In this document: positions 9,807 to 22,500 of the stretch, one piece after another
Numbering within the stretch: the stretch's first letter is position 1
Layout of the letters: each line of letters opens with the position of its first letter
NCBI GenBank assembly: GCA_905397405.1
Contig: CAJPVJ010000147.1
Location: 1 to 36,190, forward strand
From: Oppiella nova
Lineage: Eukaryota; Arthropoda; Arachnida; Sarcoptiformes; Oppiidae
Length of the DNA: 36,190 nucleotides
Reading direction: 5' to 3'
Made by a program: the position numbers and the translations under genes
The notes under the pieces: generated by a model
What the model was told of the DNA's origin: nothing
What the model saw: only the letters and a program-made list of their open reading frames with translations
The model's database searches: none

Positions 9807-10413
9807 TTTGCATTGCAAGAGGAATATAGTCGTAAAGAATTCATTCATACAAAAGCTTATAGAAATACTGTTGAAATGTTTTCTTTTCCAGAATATTCTT
9901 GTGTTTTATGTTTAAATTATACAATCAAAATGTTAATGAAATATACTATTTTACTAGTTGATGATTTTACTATAACAATAATCTTAATTTTTCATTTGAT
10001 AGCGTATTTCAATTTTACGATATGATGTACATCTTACAATACAATTAATAAAATTTGCATAATCAAACTTACAAGTTAATTTAAAAGTACCTGAAATATT
10101 CAGTGACATTCTGCTTATGAACTAAGAGTGCAGTAATAAAAAGCAAATTGTTCCTGGTCACCTGACACTTAATGACAAATTTGGATGATTGATGCAAATG
10201 TTGAACATTACATAATGTGTTGATTGAGGGGTCAGTCATAGCGTAAGCAGTGGTGAGATGCAGCCAATGAGCGTAAGTCACGAGGAGTTCATTCACTATT
10301 AAACTGTAAATTCAAACCAAAAGTCATTGAAAAGTGCAAAGAATTGGTTGTTTTGTTGACAAAGCATTTCATGTGATCTCAGACCCGGAGGAATACCAGT
10401 GAACACATCGACA
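9807..10413. other. intergenic
   Basis: 3' flank of the chitosanase-like gene and 5' flank of the zinc-finger gene. Polyadenylation-like AATAAA near 10047. The open frames here show no domain. Confidence 0.5.
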
Positions 10414-11818
10414 ATGAACTCAATTGTCACTCAAATCAAAGACAAGTCATTTCTGCCGGAATTCATCAAAATGATTGACAAAGAATTGGATCAAACGTAT
10501 GGTAACACCGATTGTGTGGACCATTACTCGGAATACTTTGTCAAAGACAGGTATGTCTTATGTCTGGAATCACTGTTAGATTCATTCATTGCAATCAATA
10601 TGACGACAAATTCAGACAAAATGGTCGACAGAATTACCGATGCACTCAAGGCATCTGCACCTTCAGCACCAACAAGAGCTCCATTGCTGTCCGACATGTC
10701 CGCAGACGTAAGATCTAAGCGTACATCTCGTGGACATCACTTAATCCATGGATTATCTCTCATTTCAGACATCAATCAAAAGCCGTACAAATGTTGGCTC
10801 CAAGACTGCAATCAATGCTTTTACCAAAAGTGCGAACTCAGAGTCCATTTGATCCGCCACTTGGAGGACAAGCCGTAAGTTGTCTTCGAGTAGAGTATCG
10901 GCCAATGAGTTGTCATTTGAGTGTTTGTTGTCTTGATTTGTGCGAAGATTTAAATGCACTGAAAGTGATTGTGGGAAGAGTTATACGAACCGAAAGGCAC
11001 TCTCTCTTCACCTCAAGAGACACTCCAAACCCAACGGACTCTTCGTTTGCGACGTCGAGAACGACTGTCGCAAAGAGTTTGTCGTCCAATGGCTTCTCAA
11101 CAAACATAAGAAAGACAAACACAACATCACCGCCAATGGGTCCGCACCACCACCTGTTCCACTCATAGCTCACCCCAAACGCGTCTCACAGTCACTGGAC
11201 ATTCAGCCCAAAGCTAAACCCAATCTCAAGACCAATGCCTTGAAATCTAAGCCAATTCTTGTGGTGAAGACGTCGTCCATAAGAAAGAACCACTTGAAGA
11301 GCGAAATGGTGTCAAACTTGAGCTCAAAGTCAGCCAACTTTGGCTTTGAAGAAGTCATCAAATATGTGTTGACTTCTTGCAGAGGACCGCAAACTCATGA
11401 CTCGATTCCGCAGACATCTGTGGGAACCGCTGAACCAAAGACTTCACCTGAAAAGCCTTGCGTTGAGAGTAAACCTCTGATGCCTATGAATGCCAATTGC
11501 TTTCCGTCCAAACAAATGACTACTGATTTGTTCGGTAAATGTGTGGAAATCATTGAATCGTTTGTTGAAATCAACAGAATTTCGACGATTGAGTCAAGCG
11601 ATCAGTTTTTGTTCAAATGGTTTGATTCGGAGTTCACTTCAGACACAATCGATGGAATCGTTGAACACATCTCTCAACACATTTCCATTCATTTGACGCA
11701 AAGTCTGAGAAAGAAATGCGAAAACATTTGCAGCGATCATCTCAAACACATTGAGAATCAATTTGCGGCTAAATTGCAAACAAATGCAATGAATTGTGAT
11801 AATCCATCAGTTCTTTAG
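10414..11818 (+). CDS. C2H2 zinc-finger protein with four tandem fingers
   Basis: Probable nuclear DNA-binding regulator, 401 residues from four exons: 10414-10550, 10616-10707, 10769-10874, 10948-11818. Introns are 65, 61 and 73 nt, with donors GTATGT, GTAAGA and GTAAGT, and all phases agree. The splicing moves between reading frames and assembles four fingers: YRCTQGIC ... RHVRRRH, YKCWLQDC ... HLIRH, FKCTESDC ... HLKRH, FVCDVENDC ... HKKDKH. Linkers INQKPYKC and LEDKPFKC resemble the TGEKP type. The single long frame through 10414-10878 omits the first finger, which lies in another frame, so the spliced model is better. N-terminal residues 1-45 are helical and acidic; the C-terminal 200 residues are Ser/Lys-rich, then helical (FGKCVEIIESFVEI ... 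LRKKCENICSDHLKHIENQF). It lacks the CGFG linker of the cluster further on. No orthologue recognised. Confidence 0.8.
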
Positions 11819-13050
11819 ATTCTGTTCACATTTTGCTTTACTTTTACTTATAATTCATTTATTTTTTTTATAAAATTTAATATTTTGTTGTTATTATAAA
11901 TAGCATTATTGATACTATTAATACAAAAATAAAAATTTCAAGTTAAATCATTGTTTTCAATTAATAATAAAATGCTGAATATATTAAATTAATTTCAAGT
12001 TACAATTACAGTTGGAATTACAGTATACAGTAAGTATGAATATAACCAAGATTCTTTATATTATTGTACAGAGTCTGTACTATAGACGTGTAAATCTTTA
12101 TGTTTAATGATTTAATTTTTAAAATTTAATAATTCATTAAAATTAACAATAAAATTCCGAAAATACATTAATGTCTTATTTGAAGGATTTTACCATATTT
12201 TCATAAATTATAATATGGCCTTATGCTTATATAATAAGTTAATATAAACTATAATTAAAATTAAATTAATTTGAAAATATTTTGCAAAATACTTATACTG
12301 TATTATAATTAATCAAGTTCAAGTATACTACAGTATAATATACTATAAGTACATATTCAATACTATGACTTCATTATAAATTTTAAATACAATTCTTAAT
12401 TTTTTTAGTTTAAATATTTTAATAATAAAATTTTATTTATTAATAATAATTGATAAAATGTAAATAATTGTGAAATATTTTGATGTTTTATTTGAAATAT
12501 AAGATTGAGTTTGTTTTTATTAAAACACCTGCTTTTCTAAATAATAATTACTTTTATCAAGGGATCAAAAGCTTTTTTCTATTGAATTATAATAAATTCA
12601 TTAATCTTTCGACTTTCTATACAGTGTTTGCTTTATTACTAAAACTTTTAATCTAAAAGAATTGTATTTATAACTAGTGTTTAAGGATTTTCAACCGATT
12701 ATAAAGGTAACTGGTATGATCTTAATTTTCCTGTTTAATTGCTGTAAAGTTTGCACTGAATATTTTATAATATAAAAACCATAAACTCCACTAAAATTTA
12801 TGTCCTGGTCATTCGTGAATCTTCGTGATTAAGAATTTGACAATTTGTGTATTAATACGTCAATAAACAGATGTTATCATAATGATCATTGATCACATTG
12901 GTTGGTCTGACTAAACATTGATTTACTGTATGCATTTAACTGGAAATTAAGTAAAAGTTGAAATAAGTTTTAAAATAAAATCAACACAAGTTATTTTATA
13001 CACATTTGGCTTGATTTCATAAATGAGAAAGCTCTTTTTCTAAAGTGAAA
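11819..13050. other. intergenic, strongly AT-rich
   Basis: 1.2 kb with no coding signal. Contains several TACTGTA-type heptamers (about 12020-12080 and 12295-12350) and poly-A/T tracts. Confidence 0.6.
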
Positions 13051-14275
13051 ATGTTTTTTAAAAGTATTTGTGTTTTATTAATGAATTCCCTTTTCTTGGA
13101 TTCAATTACTTGTTTGGATTGTAACCCGAATGTAACTTCCGATGAATGGAATTATGACAGTATTTAATCATTTTATTAAATGGATACAAAATTTGCTTGC
13201 TCAAATATTAAGCAAATTTATTCAAATAAATAGATCAGAAGGAATGGGATCTTCACTTCGCGGCATGCAATGGTAGACACGGATCACCGATTAATATCGA
13301 CACAACTAAAGTTCAAATCGATTCCAATCTGAAGATTACTTTTCATAATTATGATATCGGTTTCCATAGGAGTACGGCTCAAAACAACGGCCACACCGGT
13401 ATGTAAACTATATTTTCGTACAAAAACATCAATCATATGACAATAAACCGAATGAACGTATAGTTCGTGTATTTCTGCGGCCGAACCCCAAGAACGAGGA
13501 AATGCCGTATATTTCTGGAGAAGCGGTTAATAATAACGTATATATTTTGGATTCATTTCACTTTCATTGGGGTTTCGATGAATTTAAAGGTTCAGAACAT
13601 TCGGTCAATAATGTCTTCAGATCTGCTGAGGTATCATAATATGATATTACCATGCATTGTGTAGATATGTATCAACTTGATACCTTTATTAGTATAGTTT
13701 ATTGTATCTTAAGCTTCATTTAGTGCATTGGAACTCAATTTATGACAACATGACAAACGCTATTGAAAAGGAGGACGGGTTGGTTGTGGTCACTGTCTTC
13801 GTTGAGAGCAAAATCATAGCAGATTTCGGTGTTATTCACGTCAAGTCACACAACCCCGTAATGAGAGCTATAATCGATGTTTTGCCACACATTCATGAAT
13901 TCGGTTCAAACGTTCACCTCAAAGTGCCCATACATTTGAGGGATTTATTGCCCAAAGATAAGGACTTGTTTTACAAATACATGGGTTCTCTCACGACTCC
14001 CCCCTGCTCTGAAAGCGCAGAATTCATCGTATTTGTTGATCCCATTTATATCACCTCAAGTCAGGTACCCCTGTATTCCAGTTATTTGTCACACAATAAC
14101 CGCTAATCATTTCTCTTGTCAACAGATTTCACAATTTCGTGCCATAAGTACTGAACCGATCCATGGATTTGTCAGACATATGACGCATAATAGGAGAGAC
14201 CAGCGGCCAATCAATGACCGCATTGTATGGGTTTCCGACCCTTTTTCTGATCACAACTCAGATTTTGATAAATAA
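13051..14275 (+). CDS. alpha-carbonic anhydrase, secreted
   Basis: Zinc enzyme interconverting carbon dioxide and bicarbonate, presumably extracellular. Five exons with agreeing phases: 13051-13159, 13234-13398, 13464-13630, 13714-14064, 14126-14275; 313 residues. The N-terminus (SICVLLMNSLFLDSITC) is a signal peptide. Motifs in order: EWNYD, GSPINI, NNGHTV with the proton-shuttle His90 (His64 in human CA II), FHFHWG with zinc ligands His124 and His126, GSEH, LHLVHWN with zinc ligand His149, SLTTPPCSE with the gatekeeper Thr, and FRAIS near the end. All zinc ligands are present, so it should be active. No GPI or membrane anchor is apparent at the C-terminus. It converges on zinc-finger gene Z1, about 200 bp away. 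Confidence 0.93.
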
Positions 14276-14426
14276 ACGCAAAATGTTTTTCCGAAAATTT
14301 TAATACAAATCAATATATAGAATAGATTGAGAATATTATAGGATAGCATACAATCAAATTTACAGACTAAATGAAATAATAATTACTAAATATTATAAAT
14401 ATGAATAATTAAATTGAATTATGAAA

Positions 14427-14466
14427 TAATAATAATATTAATAATAATAATAATAATATAATAATA
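14427..14466. repeat. AAT-type microsatellite
   Basis: Imperfect (AAT)n run just beyond the stop codon of Z1, on its 3' side. Confidence 0.7.
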
Positions 14467-14475
14467 GACTCGAGT

Positions 14476-17467
14476 CTAACACTTGAGAGAAACATCGGTG
14501 GGTCTGTTGATGCAAACGTGTCTGTTGTGGATATGCATAAGTGTTGTGGTCTTATCGGAGTGGACATACGAACAGCCCAACCACATGCACGGGTACACCA
14601 TCTCATAGTTCTCCATTCTCTCGCCCCTATGTTTGCGGATGTTTTCCAGAGAGCAAACGCCCGTCGCTTTCATTCCCTTTATACCAAAGCCGCAGATATG
14701 GTTGCGTTTGTGGACGTCCAGCAGATTCTGATTCTTGAACTTTTGGCTGCAATTCTTGACATCGCATTTGAAGTGAATGTGTCGGTCGTGGATGTGGTCA
14801 TAGATTTCTGAGAGATCTTCGGAATAGAATCGACACAAACTCTTATCATATTTGCAGAAATAGTTGAGTTTCGATTCGACGGTCTTCTGGTCCACGTATT
14901 GGTCCCATTCGTTCGTTCCAATCGTCTTTGGTATCACTTCTTTGGTGTCTTTGGACTCATCTTTCGGTTCAGTCTTCAGTTTCTTGGCTTTTGTCTCTTT
15001 AAAGTCATTAGTTTCGAGCGAACTGTAAGACCTTTTCTTAGCAACTGTTTGCTGCTTAGGAGTGGACGTCAGGATTGTATTCATTGGACGACTTCCCAAA
15101 TGAAGTCTTAAGACGTGTTCATTGATTTTTTCGACCACTTTTGTGACATACTTGCAGTCACGCGAATACTTGCAGATCAAATAACCGACGCCTAGAGCAT
15201 ACCATTCATACATTTAATCAAATATTCTTTATAATTATATTTAAAACTTTTAAACCTTCGAAATCTTTCGATTCAATGAATTGCTGGCATTTGGGGTCAA
15301 TTCCCAATGTGTTTGTACTAACAGTTGCCTTATTTTCAATGCCAACTGTTTTGTTGTCCGCACGTTTAGGACTCAGTTCTTTCGATTCTTGTGATCCACA
15401 CGTCTTCTTGTGATCTACTCTTTCTTCAGCTCTATCTTTACGTGTTGAGATTAATTTGCTTTTATCATTGGATCCAATGGTCTGAGTATTTGTGGTCTTT
15501 GTGTTCAATTCACAAAAAGACTTCTTTTCAATGTTGAGATTCTTTTCGTGGTTATCATCGGATTCACAACCATTTGAAGAACAAATCAGTTTCTTTGAGC
15601 TCTCGTTTTGATAACTCCTGCGTTTGGATTCACATGTCTTTGAAAATGATTTGTTTGTGTCATTCAAAGAACTCTTTTGAGGTATAATGGGTTGGCTTTT
15701 AAGACGACTCAATGACTTTTCCTTTTTGTCAACGTCTGCATTGACTGCCTTTCCATTCATTGGCTTCTTATGCTTGAGATTCTTGTTGTTCACAACTTTC
15801 AGATCACGAACTCTGGACTTAAGATTCAATACTTGTTTTGATTTGGATTTGTGTTTCGTGTGGTTCTTAAGAGTATTGTTGTTTTCGTTTCTGAATCCAC
15901 AATACGAGTGCTCATGCCTTCTACGGTCCGACTCATTGGCGAACTTCGAGGTACAGCCCTTTCTTCGGCAAAACAATATCTCGTGTTTGATGTCAACCAT
16001 CGTATCGACAGGAATGTCATCCAATTGTTGGGTGTATTCCAACGATTCGTTAAACTTCTTCTTCCATTCACCAGAATTACGATACGGACAGACGTGTTGG
16101 TTGTGAATGTGTCGCTAAACCAGACATCAATCAAAATTAACGTCTCATTAATAAGCAAAACATGTGTAAAACTACAATACCTTTATTCGGTAGCCGGCGG
16201 TAACGAATGAACAGCCTTTCCAAGTGCATCGGTAGGCCTTCGTGTTATCGGGCATTACAACCATTTGCTTATATTTGATGAGGTTTTCGTTACGACAAAC
16301 ACCGGTCACTCCCTTCTGATACCCGAAAATCCCGAAATTGCAGATATGGTTCTTCTGGTGTTCGCGCCATGAGTTTGGAGTCCGAAATATTTTGCCGCAA
16401 TTGGTCTGATGGCACCTCAGGTACATCCCGATGTGACTGCAGTGGATGTGCGCCGCTATTTGCTGAGAGCGCCGACACCTGAATCCGCACGTCTTGTTGT
16501 AGTCACAGAAATACCATTTGACGCCATCTATCACTTCCCTATTGATGTGAGCCTTCAGTTTGGAAGCGCTGGCCATCCCTTTGGCGCTAAGAAAGCCTCC
16601 GCTCTTCACTTTGATGTCAATCAGATCACTCGCATGCGATTCAATGCCTTTCTTCGCCACACATTTATCACTGGACCTGAGATTCTTCGTTTTGGATCCA
16701 TTCTTCCGCTTTTTATTTACCTCTTCACCACTTCTAGCTTTGGATTTCGATTGACCGCAGCTTTGCTTCCGCGGTGTCATCGTTGGTGTCTTCGTCGGTG
16801 TCTTTATTTTCTTCGTCTCAGAAGACTTGTCGTTATGGTTGACGTCATTGAAGATCTGATTCCAGAAATCAGTTTCTGTGATCTTCTTAGGAGAGGTCGT
16901 GTGAACCGACACTCCATTCAAATGGTTGAAGACATGTCTTCTCGCGGCAACTCTGAGGTTTGTGTTGAACCGACAGTCAGTCCACTGACAGTACAGTCTA
17001 TCCCTTCCATTCAATTCTCTCAATTCAATCCAAACCTCCCAATCATTGTCTAAATTGGCGTTCAATTGATCCATTTGTTGCTCATGAGTGGTCTCTTCAT
17101 CGCCTGAACTGTCATTTAAATGATTGGACTCTTCGGACAAATTAATCATAATTTTGGAATCTTTCGATTCATTGGATTCATTGATGCCATCAACTGATCC
17201 AACATCTAACACGAGATATAAATAAATACATTATTATTGGAGTGAATGTCCAGCGAAAGTAAGACATGTGATAATACCGTCATCGGAGTGGTGGCCATCG
17301 AGTGCCGAGAAGTGTTGTCTCAAGTGCTCAATCATTTGCAGCTCATTCTTCTGGATGTGGTCGCAGTCATCGTGTCCGCAGGCATACCACACTCCAGTGT
17401 CCAGAATGACAGTCTCGTAGAACTGATTGTCTTGTCCGTCACCCTCACAGTCAGCCATACTGTTCAT
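14476..17467 (-). CDS. multi-finger C2H2 protein Z1 of the CGFG-linker family
   Basis: Probable nucleic-acid-binding nuclear protein. Four exons with agreeing phases: 17278-17467, 16181-17205, 15256-16114, 14476-15191; 929 residues (926 if it starts at the ATG at 17458). Exon 1 holds a finger (YACGHDDC ... HLRQH). Exon 2 holds RLYCQWTDC ... HVFNH, then the first module: YFCDYNKTC ... HCSH, LRCHQTNC ... HQKNHICNFGIFGY ... GVCRNENLIKY, YRCTWKGC ... completed by RHIHNQHVCPYR at the start of exon 3. Exon 3 is mostly Lys/Ser-rich low complexity after a CRRKGC finger. Exon 4 holds the second module: YLICKYSRDC, YFCKYDKSLC, FKCDVKNC ... HKRNHICGFGIKG ... GVCSLENIRKH, YPCMWLGC ... HIHNRHVCINR. Unlike Z2 and Z3 it has no micro-exon. 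The linker is NHICNFG in module 1, the only Asn variant. Target unknown. Confidence 0.85.
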
Positions 17468-17636
17468 CACTCAACTGATCCGCACGTCTTGATTGCGAGC
17501 AATACTGTCGTCAATCGTGTCATTAGTTTTCGAAACCAATCAATGATTTGAAGAAATATTTGAAATATTTGCTCAAAACGTGAGGTAATCAGTGGTTCAG
17601 TGAGGGGTCGTTCACTAATATACAAACATTTGCAAT

Positions 17637-17737
17637 GATTTTCAATGTACAGTATTTTGATGATTAAAATTCTGTAACCCAGGTCCAGGTCCTGGGTTAC
17701 AGAATTTTAATTATCAAAATACTGTACATTGAAAATC
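17637..17737. repeat. 47-bp inverted repeat with a 7-nt loop
   Basis: The left arm 17637-17683 and right arm 17691-17737 are reverse complements with a single mismatch. The loop is TCCAGGT. The arm ends with AACCCAGG at the loop and is followed by a short GGTCCCAGGTCCCAGGT duplication. Confidence 0.95.
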
Positions 17738-17866
17738 AAGGGTCCCAGGTCCCAGGTCTCACTTTGCACTTACAAACAAACACTATATTAATACTAACTT
17801 ATACTAACATCTCATTTAAATGCAGTCATTATTGAACACAAACTCAATATCTATTACCATCTCTTA

Positions 17867-17908
17867 AGCCCTGATGAAGATCTCAGTGTAGATCGAAAAC
17901 GTTGGGCT
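17867..17908 (+). ncRNA. hammerhead-ribozyme-like core motif
   Basis: CTGATGA (17871-17877), then a 5-bp stem GATCT/AGATC around a CAGTGT loop, then GAAA (17895-17898). This is the conserved core order of a hammerhead ribozyme. An outer helix AGCCC/GGGCT (17867-17871 with 17904-17908) encloses the core. A cleavage site and standard stems I and III are not obvious. Such motifs occur at the ends of Penelope-like retroelements, so this may be a relic of one. Confidence 0.35.
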
Positions 17909-19589
17909 AATCTATTATTTTTTGCTACCTTTTCACTGATAAATCAAATAAGTTATTGAAACAAAACCTTAATTAACTTATACAGTACTCACTTATAATA
18001 AGTTATCAAATCGATTAAGTTTTTGATAATTAATCAAATGTAAAAAATGGTAAAAATGTAGCAAATATATATAATGTTAATATATTATATTGATCCTAAT
18101 ATTATAAATTAGAAATATTAATAATACAATGTACTGTATCTCTTATGATATAAGCAATAGACTCGCAATATACAGTACATGTCAATTCCACAGTTAATCC
18201 AAGATTATCACAGTTTGTGGATTTAAATGATTAATCCTAGTAAATCATCTGAAAACTAGTATTTATCGTATTAAATGATTTAGTTTTGATAATGAAATTT
18301 GTACATTTAATAAACGTTTGAATTTATGATTAGGTGGCAATAATTCATAATTTATTTGATAAAGTTGTGAATTTGTTGTAATCTTATTATAATAACTCTT
18401 TGACTCAACTATCAAAAAAGATCAACAATTTAGCTGAGATTGAGTCTGAATTGTAGATTATTTATTAAACTTTCATTCATGTATTGCTGGACTTTGAAAA
18501 ACTTAATTAAATATGAATACATTATTCTCATTCTTGAGTTACTGTATGTCCACAATAGTATTCAATTTAAGTATTCAATATTCTGTATTCAATTTAATTG
18601 CATTCAATATAAAAGTTGTGCATTTTTATAAAAGGTTATTTAATTTTTTAGACATTTTCTTGATTAGAGAACTTTAAAAGTTCAATAAAAAAAGTTCTAA
18701 ATATTATCGGTTTACTAAAACAGATAAATGTCCCAAAAAACTAATACATTGACTTTATTGGGAACTTTTGCTAAAAACAATAGATGTTTAGACTATATTT
18801 AGAGATAAGTTAATTTTTTCTATACATACGGCTAGATCTTTGAATCCTTGTTCTTACCAACAGATGAATAACTTATATAATAAATAATGCAACACTTCTT
18901 TGTACAACAATGATAGCCCTTCCCATAAAGTCAATAGTCTACTGCACCGGACATTGTACTGTTATTTCTGTTATCCCATTGAAAGCCATGTACTGTACGG
19001 TAGTATCCCATGGAAAGCCACTTAACGTTATAAACTGCTGGAAAACACTGAAAGGAATTTCAAGTGAACTAAAACATTGGGTATGAATATTGAGAGTGAA
19101 ATATAATACATGATGTATTTTATATGATAGCAAAATCGATTGGCAACACAATCTACACATGGATTGGCTCAAGTTCACTTCTAAGTTTCAAGTTTAAAAA
19201 ATTTAAAACAATAATTGTTGAAAAATGAAATTTATTTGATACTAGATTTACATTATATTAATTTGTAATTGGAATCAAAATAATTATAGTCTTAATTGAA
19301 TGATACAATAATTAGAGCACAAAATAATCAGGTGACAACTTTTAAACGAATACTGAAATTATGGGATTAATGAATAAATTAAAGGAACTATTAATAGTTG
19401 TCATATATTTAAATCTCAGTTATCACTAAATAAGTTAAAAACCAGTGTTACAGTAATACAAGTCTTTTATCTATGGATTAAACCTAAAATTATATAATAA
19501 CTTAAATAAAAGACAAACAAATACTTAAGAAATGAATGATTGGTTGACAGGAAATAAATAATTTCAAAGAAAAAGCAATCGATTGGTAA

Positions 19590-22500
19590 TTACTGTCCTC
19601 TAAACACATTCGAGTGACTCGACTGATGGTTCTTGTATTGAGACGAACAGCTAAACCTCTTTTCACATCCATTTACTCCGCAAACAAACGGCTTATCATT
19701 ACCTGAAAGTCATTTCAAACTGTTATTTAATTTGAATGAAATTCAACGGAAAGCACTTACAATGCCGTCGAATGTGTCGAATCATGTTATGCTATGAAAT
19801 GAAAATACAAAAATTAACTTTAATTGTGATTAAATGAATCAATAATCAATAAAATACTTTAAAGTCTGTGACATAAGAGTTGTATTTATCAGTAATTAGT
19901 GGAGAATACGAGCGATTCCTCGGAGTGACCGAACATTTGGGATACAGACAGACAAAAACAGTCTTGTTTTCAATCATCACTTCTTCGCTATATTTGACAA
20001 AATTGTCTAAACTTTCTTGAGTTCCGAATGTTCCCAACACTTCCAACCCTTCCTGTCTCCCAGAGCCCTGCGATGAACTGCTGTCATATACAGAGTCATC
20101 GATCGACAGGCGCACAGATGGAGAAGCGGTTCTAATAATCAATGTTTTGGGTTTACTGTTATTAACTACCGGTGTTGGCTTATTTTGATTGCCATTAGCC
20201 AGCATACGATTGGGACAAATGTGTTTGTGGTGGCTATGACTGAGAACATTGTTACGGGTTTTCGACACAAACCGACAGTTCAACCATTTGCAGGCAAATA
20301 CTAATCGATTGTTTATCACCTTTTCGTCGCAATACTTCTTAATGTTATCTAAACTACAGACACCACTTGATTTGCGGCCTTTAATACCGAAACCGCAGAT
20401 ATGGTTAGCTTTGTGAGCGGTTAAAGCCATCGGATTCTTGAACTCTTTGCCACAGTTCTCGACATCGCATTCATATAAAACATGCGATTCTTTAATATGA
20501 GACTTAATATCACTGTACTCTTTCGTATAATACTTGCATTTAAGTGTATTATAAACACAGAAATAGTTTGGATCGCCGTCTATGCACTTAATCTCAATAT
20601 ATTTCTCAATACTAGAGTTGTTTTGACCACTTTGTAGGCCAGAAGTCGAAGGCTTTATATCCATTGAAAGCATGCCTTCGTTGTCGTCGTAATCGATTGG
20701 TTCGACTTTAATCTTGGGCTCAAATATAGAGCTTTGTTCCGAATTATCGAAACAATCGTTGGGATACTGACCCCCATTGGAGAACCCATTTTGCAAATGT
20801 TTGTCCAAAATGTGTTCATTTATTTTGTCCTTAAGTTTAGTGGAGAATCTGCAGTCCTCGTCATATTTACACTTATAGTAAACAGTGTTTTCAAATTCTT
20901 TGAGATAAATATAGTCTTCGAGTGATTCCTGATTCTGATCGTTGTATCGAACCATTTGGTTATTAAGTGACAGATTTTTAGCAATACTTTCGTTGATTGC
21001 GTTCACGTTTTGTCTGATTTGTTCACTTAGTTTGAGTCTATTCTTTTGAGGCATAGGTTTGAAATCTTCGTTAGTTTGGCAAACATTTGCAAAACTTAAT
21101 TCATTTGGCATTTCATTCGTCAGATTCTCATTAATCACTTCATTCCTGAACCGACACAACATTATCTCATGTTTTCTCAACTCTTCCTTTGATTCAAAGA
21201 ATTCGTTACATTTAAGACAACAGATAAACCTCTGATTATTGAATAAATCGAAATCAATGTCCAATTCCATGATTTCCTGTTTGATAGCCATCGGTGTCTG
21301 ATGTCGTGTCAGATGAAGATTCATACGAAACGGACAGATGTGCTGATTATGGAAAACATAAAACTCATAATACTGTCCAAAACAATGTCCAATTCCATGA
21401 TTTCCTGTTTGATAGCCATCGGTGTCTGATGTCGTGTCAGATGAAGATTCATACGAAACGGACAGATGTGCTGATTATGGAAAACATAAAACTCATAATA
21501 CTGTCCAAAGAGACTTAAGTAAACCATACCTGAGAATGAATATGCCTTTTGTGTGAACCAAATAATAAATTGAATAAAGAAATAAATTATTCAATGAATC
21601 AATGAATCGACAAATTTATTACCTTTTCATTCCCGTGAAATATTTAGTGATAGCGTAACAGCACTTACATCTGTAGTACTTTTTGCCTTTAATGATAACC
21701 CTTTCCCTGTATTTGAAGAGGTTTTCATTACGACAGACGCCGATCACGCCTTTAGACCCGTAGCCAAAGCTGCCGAAGCCGCAGATGTGGTTCTTCTGGT
21801 GCTCGCGATATGAGTGGGGATTTTTGAACACTTTATTACAGTTCGGTTTATTGCACTTGAAGTCCACTCCAATGTGCGATAGGTTTATGTGTTCCGCAAT
21901 CTTCTGACTCTTTTTGGTCTTAAATGAACATCCATTCCATTGACACCAATAGATCTTCTCTCCATTGATGATCCTCTTATGGAAATACTGAGCCACTCGT
22001 GTCATACTCGCCAGTCCTTTACAGCTCAACAGTACATCCCTTTTGTTTTTGTCAATATTTATGTGATTTGTCTCCAAAACCTTGCTTTCAATCTTCGGTT
22101 TCGGTTTGATTTGTAGTTTCAGTTTAGGAATAGTAAGTGGTTTTGGAGGGGAAATGGGTTTAACAATAGACACACTCTTGGAGTTGGGAAGGGGTTTAAT
22201 AGTGAACAGTGGCTTAAGTGGTGACTTAAGTGGTGACACGGCTTTCAGTTTTGGAAGTTTGGGAACACAAGTGACAGACGAAGACTTTGTGAGGACCGCA
22301 GGTTTAGCCACAGTTTTCGAGGATAGAGAAGTGTTGACCACTTTTGTGGGAACTGGAGCTTTAGGTTCATCCGAGAATCTGACGCCTTTCCGGTCGAACA
22401 GAATTTTATCCCAATATTCATATTCGTTGTGAATTTTGGGTCGACTTCTGATCCGCTTTTGTGTCAAATGACTGTTAATAACGTGTTGTTTGAGGACAAC

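Larger units (their letters stand above)
17468..19589. other. intergenic between Z1 and Z2
   Basis: 2.1 kb of AT-rich DNA. Holds the long hairpin at 17637, the hammerhead-like motif at 17867 and TACTGTA heptamers. An imperfect direct repeat (tatcccatTGAAAGCCA) occurs at about 18971 and 19006. No protein-coding gene recognised. Confidence 0.6.

Noticed and set aside
10081-10296. Small minus-strand open frame before the C2H2 gene
   Set aside because: No domain, no splice context, and composition like the surrounding non-coding DNA.
15687-17053. Long plus-strand open frames across Z1
   Set aside because: Antisense shadows of the zinc-finger exons; hydrophobic or random content without motifs.
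21321-21527. Separate small protein ending ICPFRMNLHL ... SVRFV
   Set aside because: It is the Z2 exon 4 start read through the 127-bp repeat junction out of frame.
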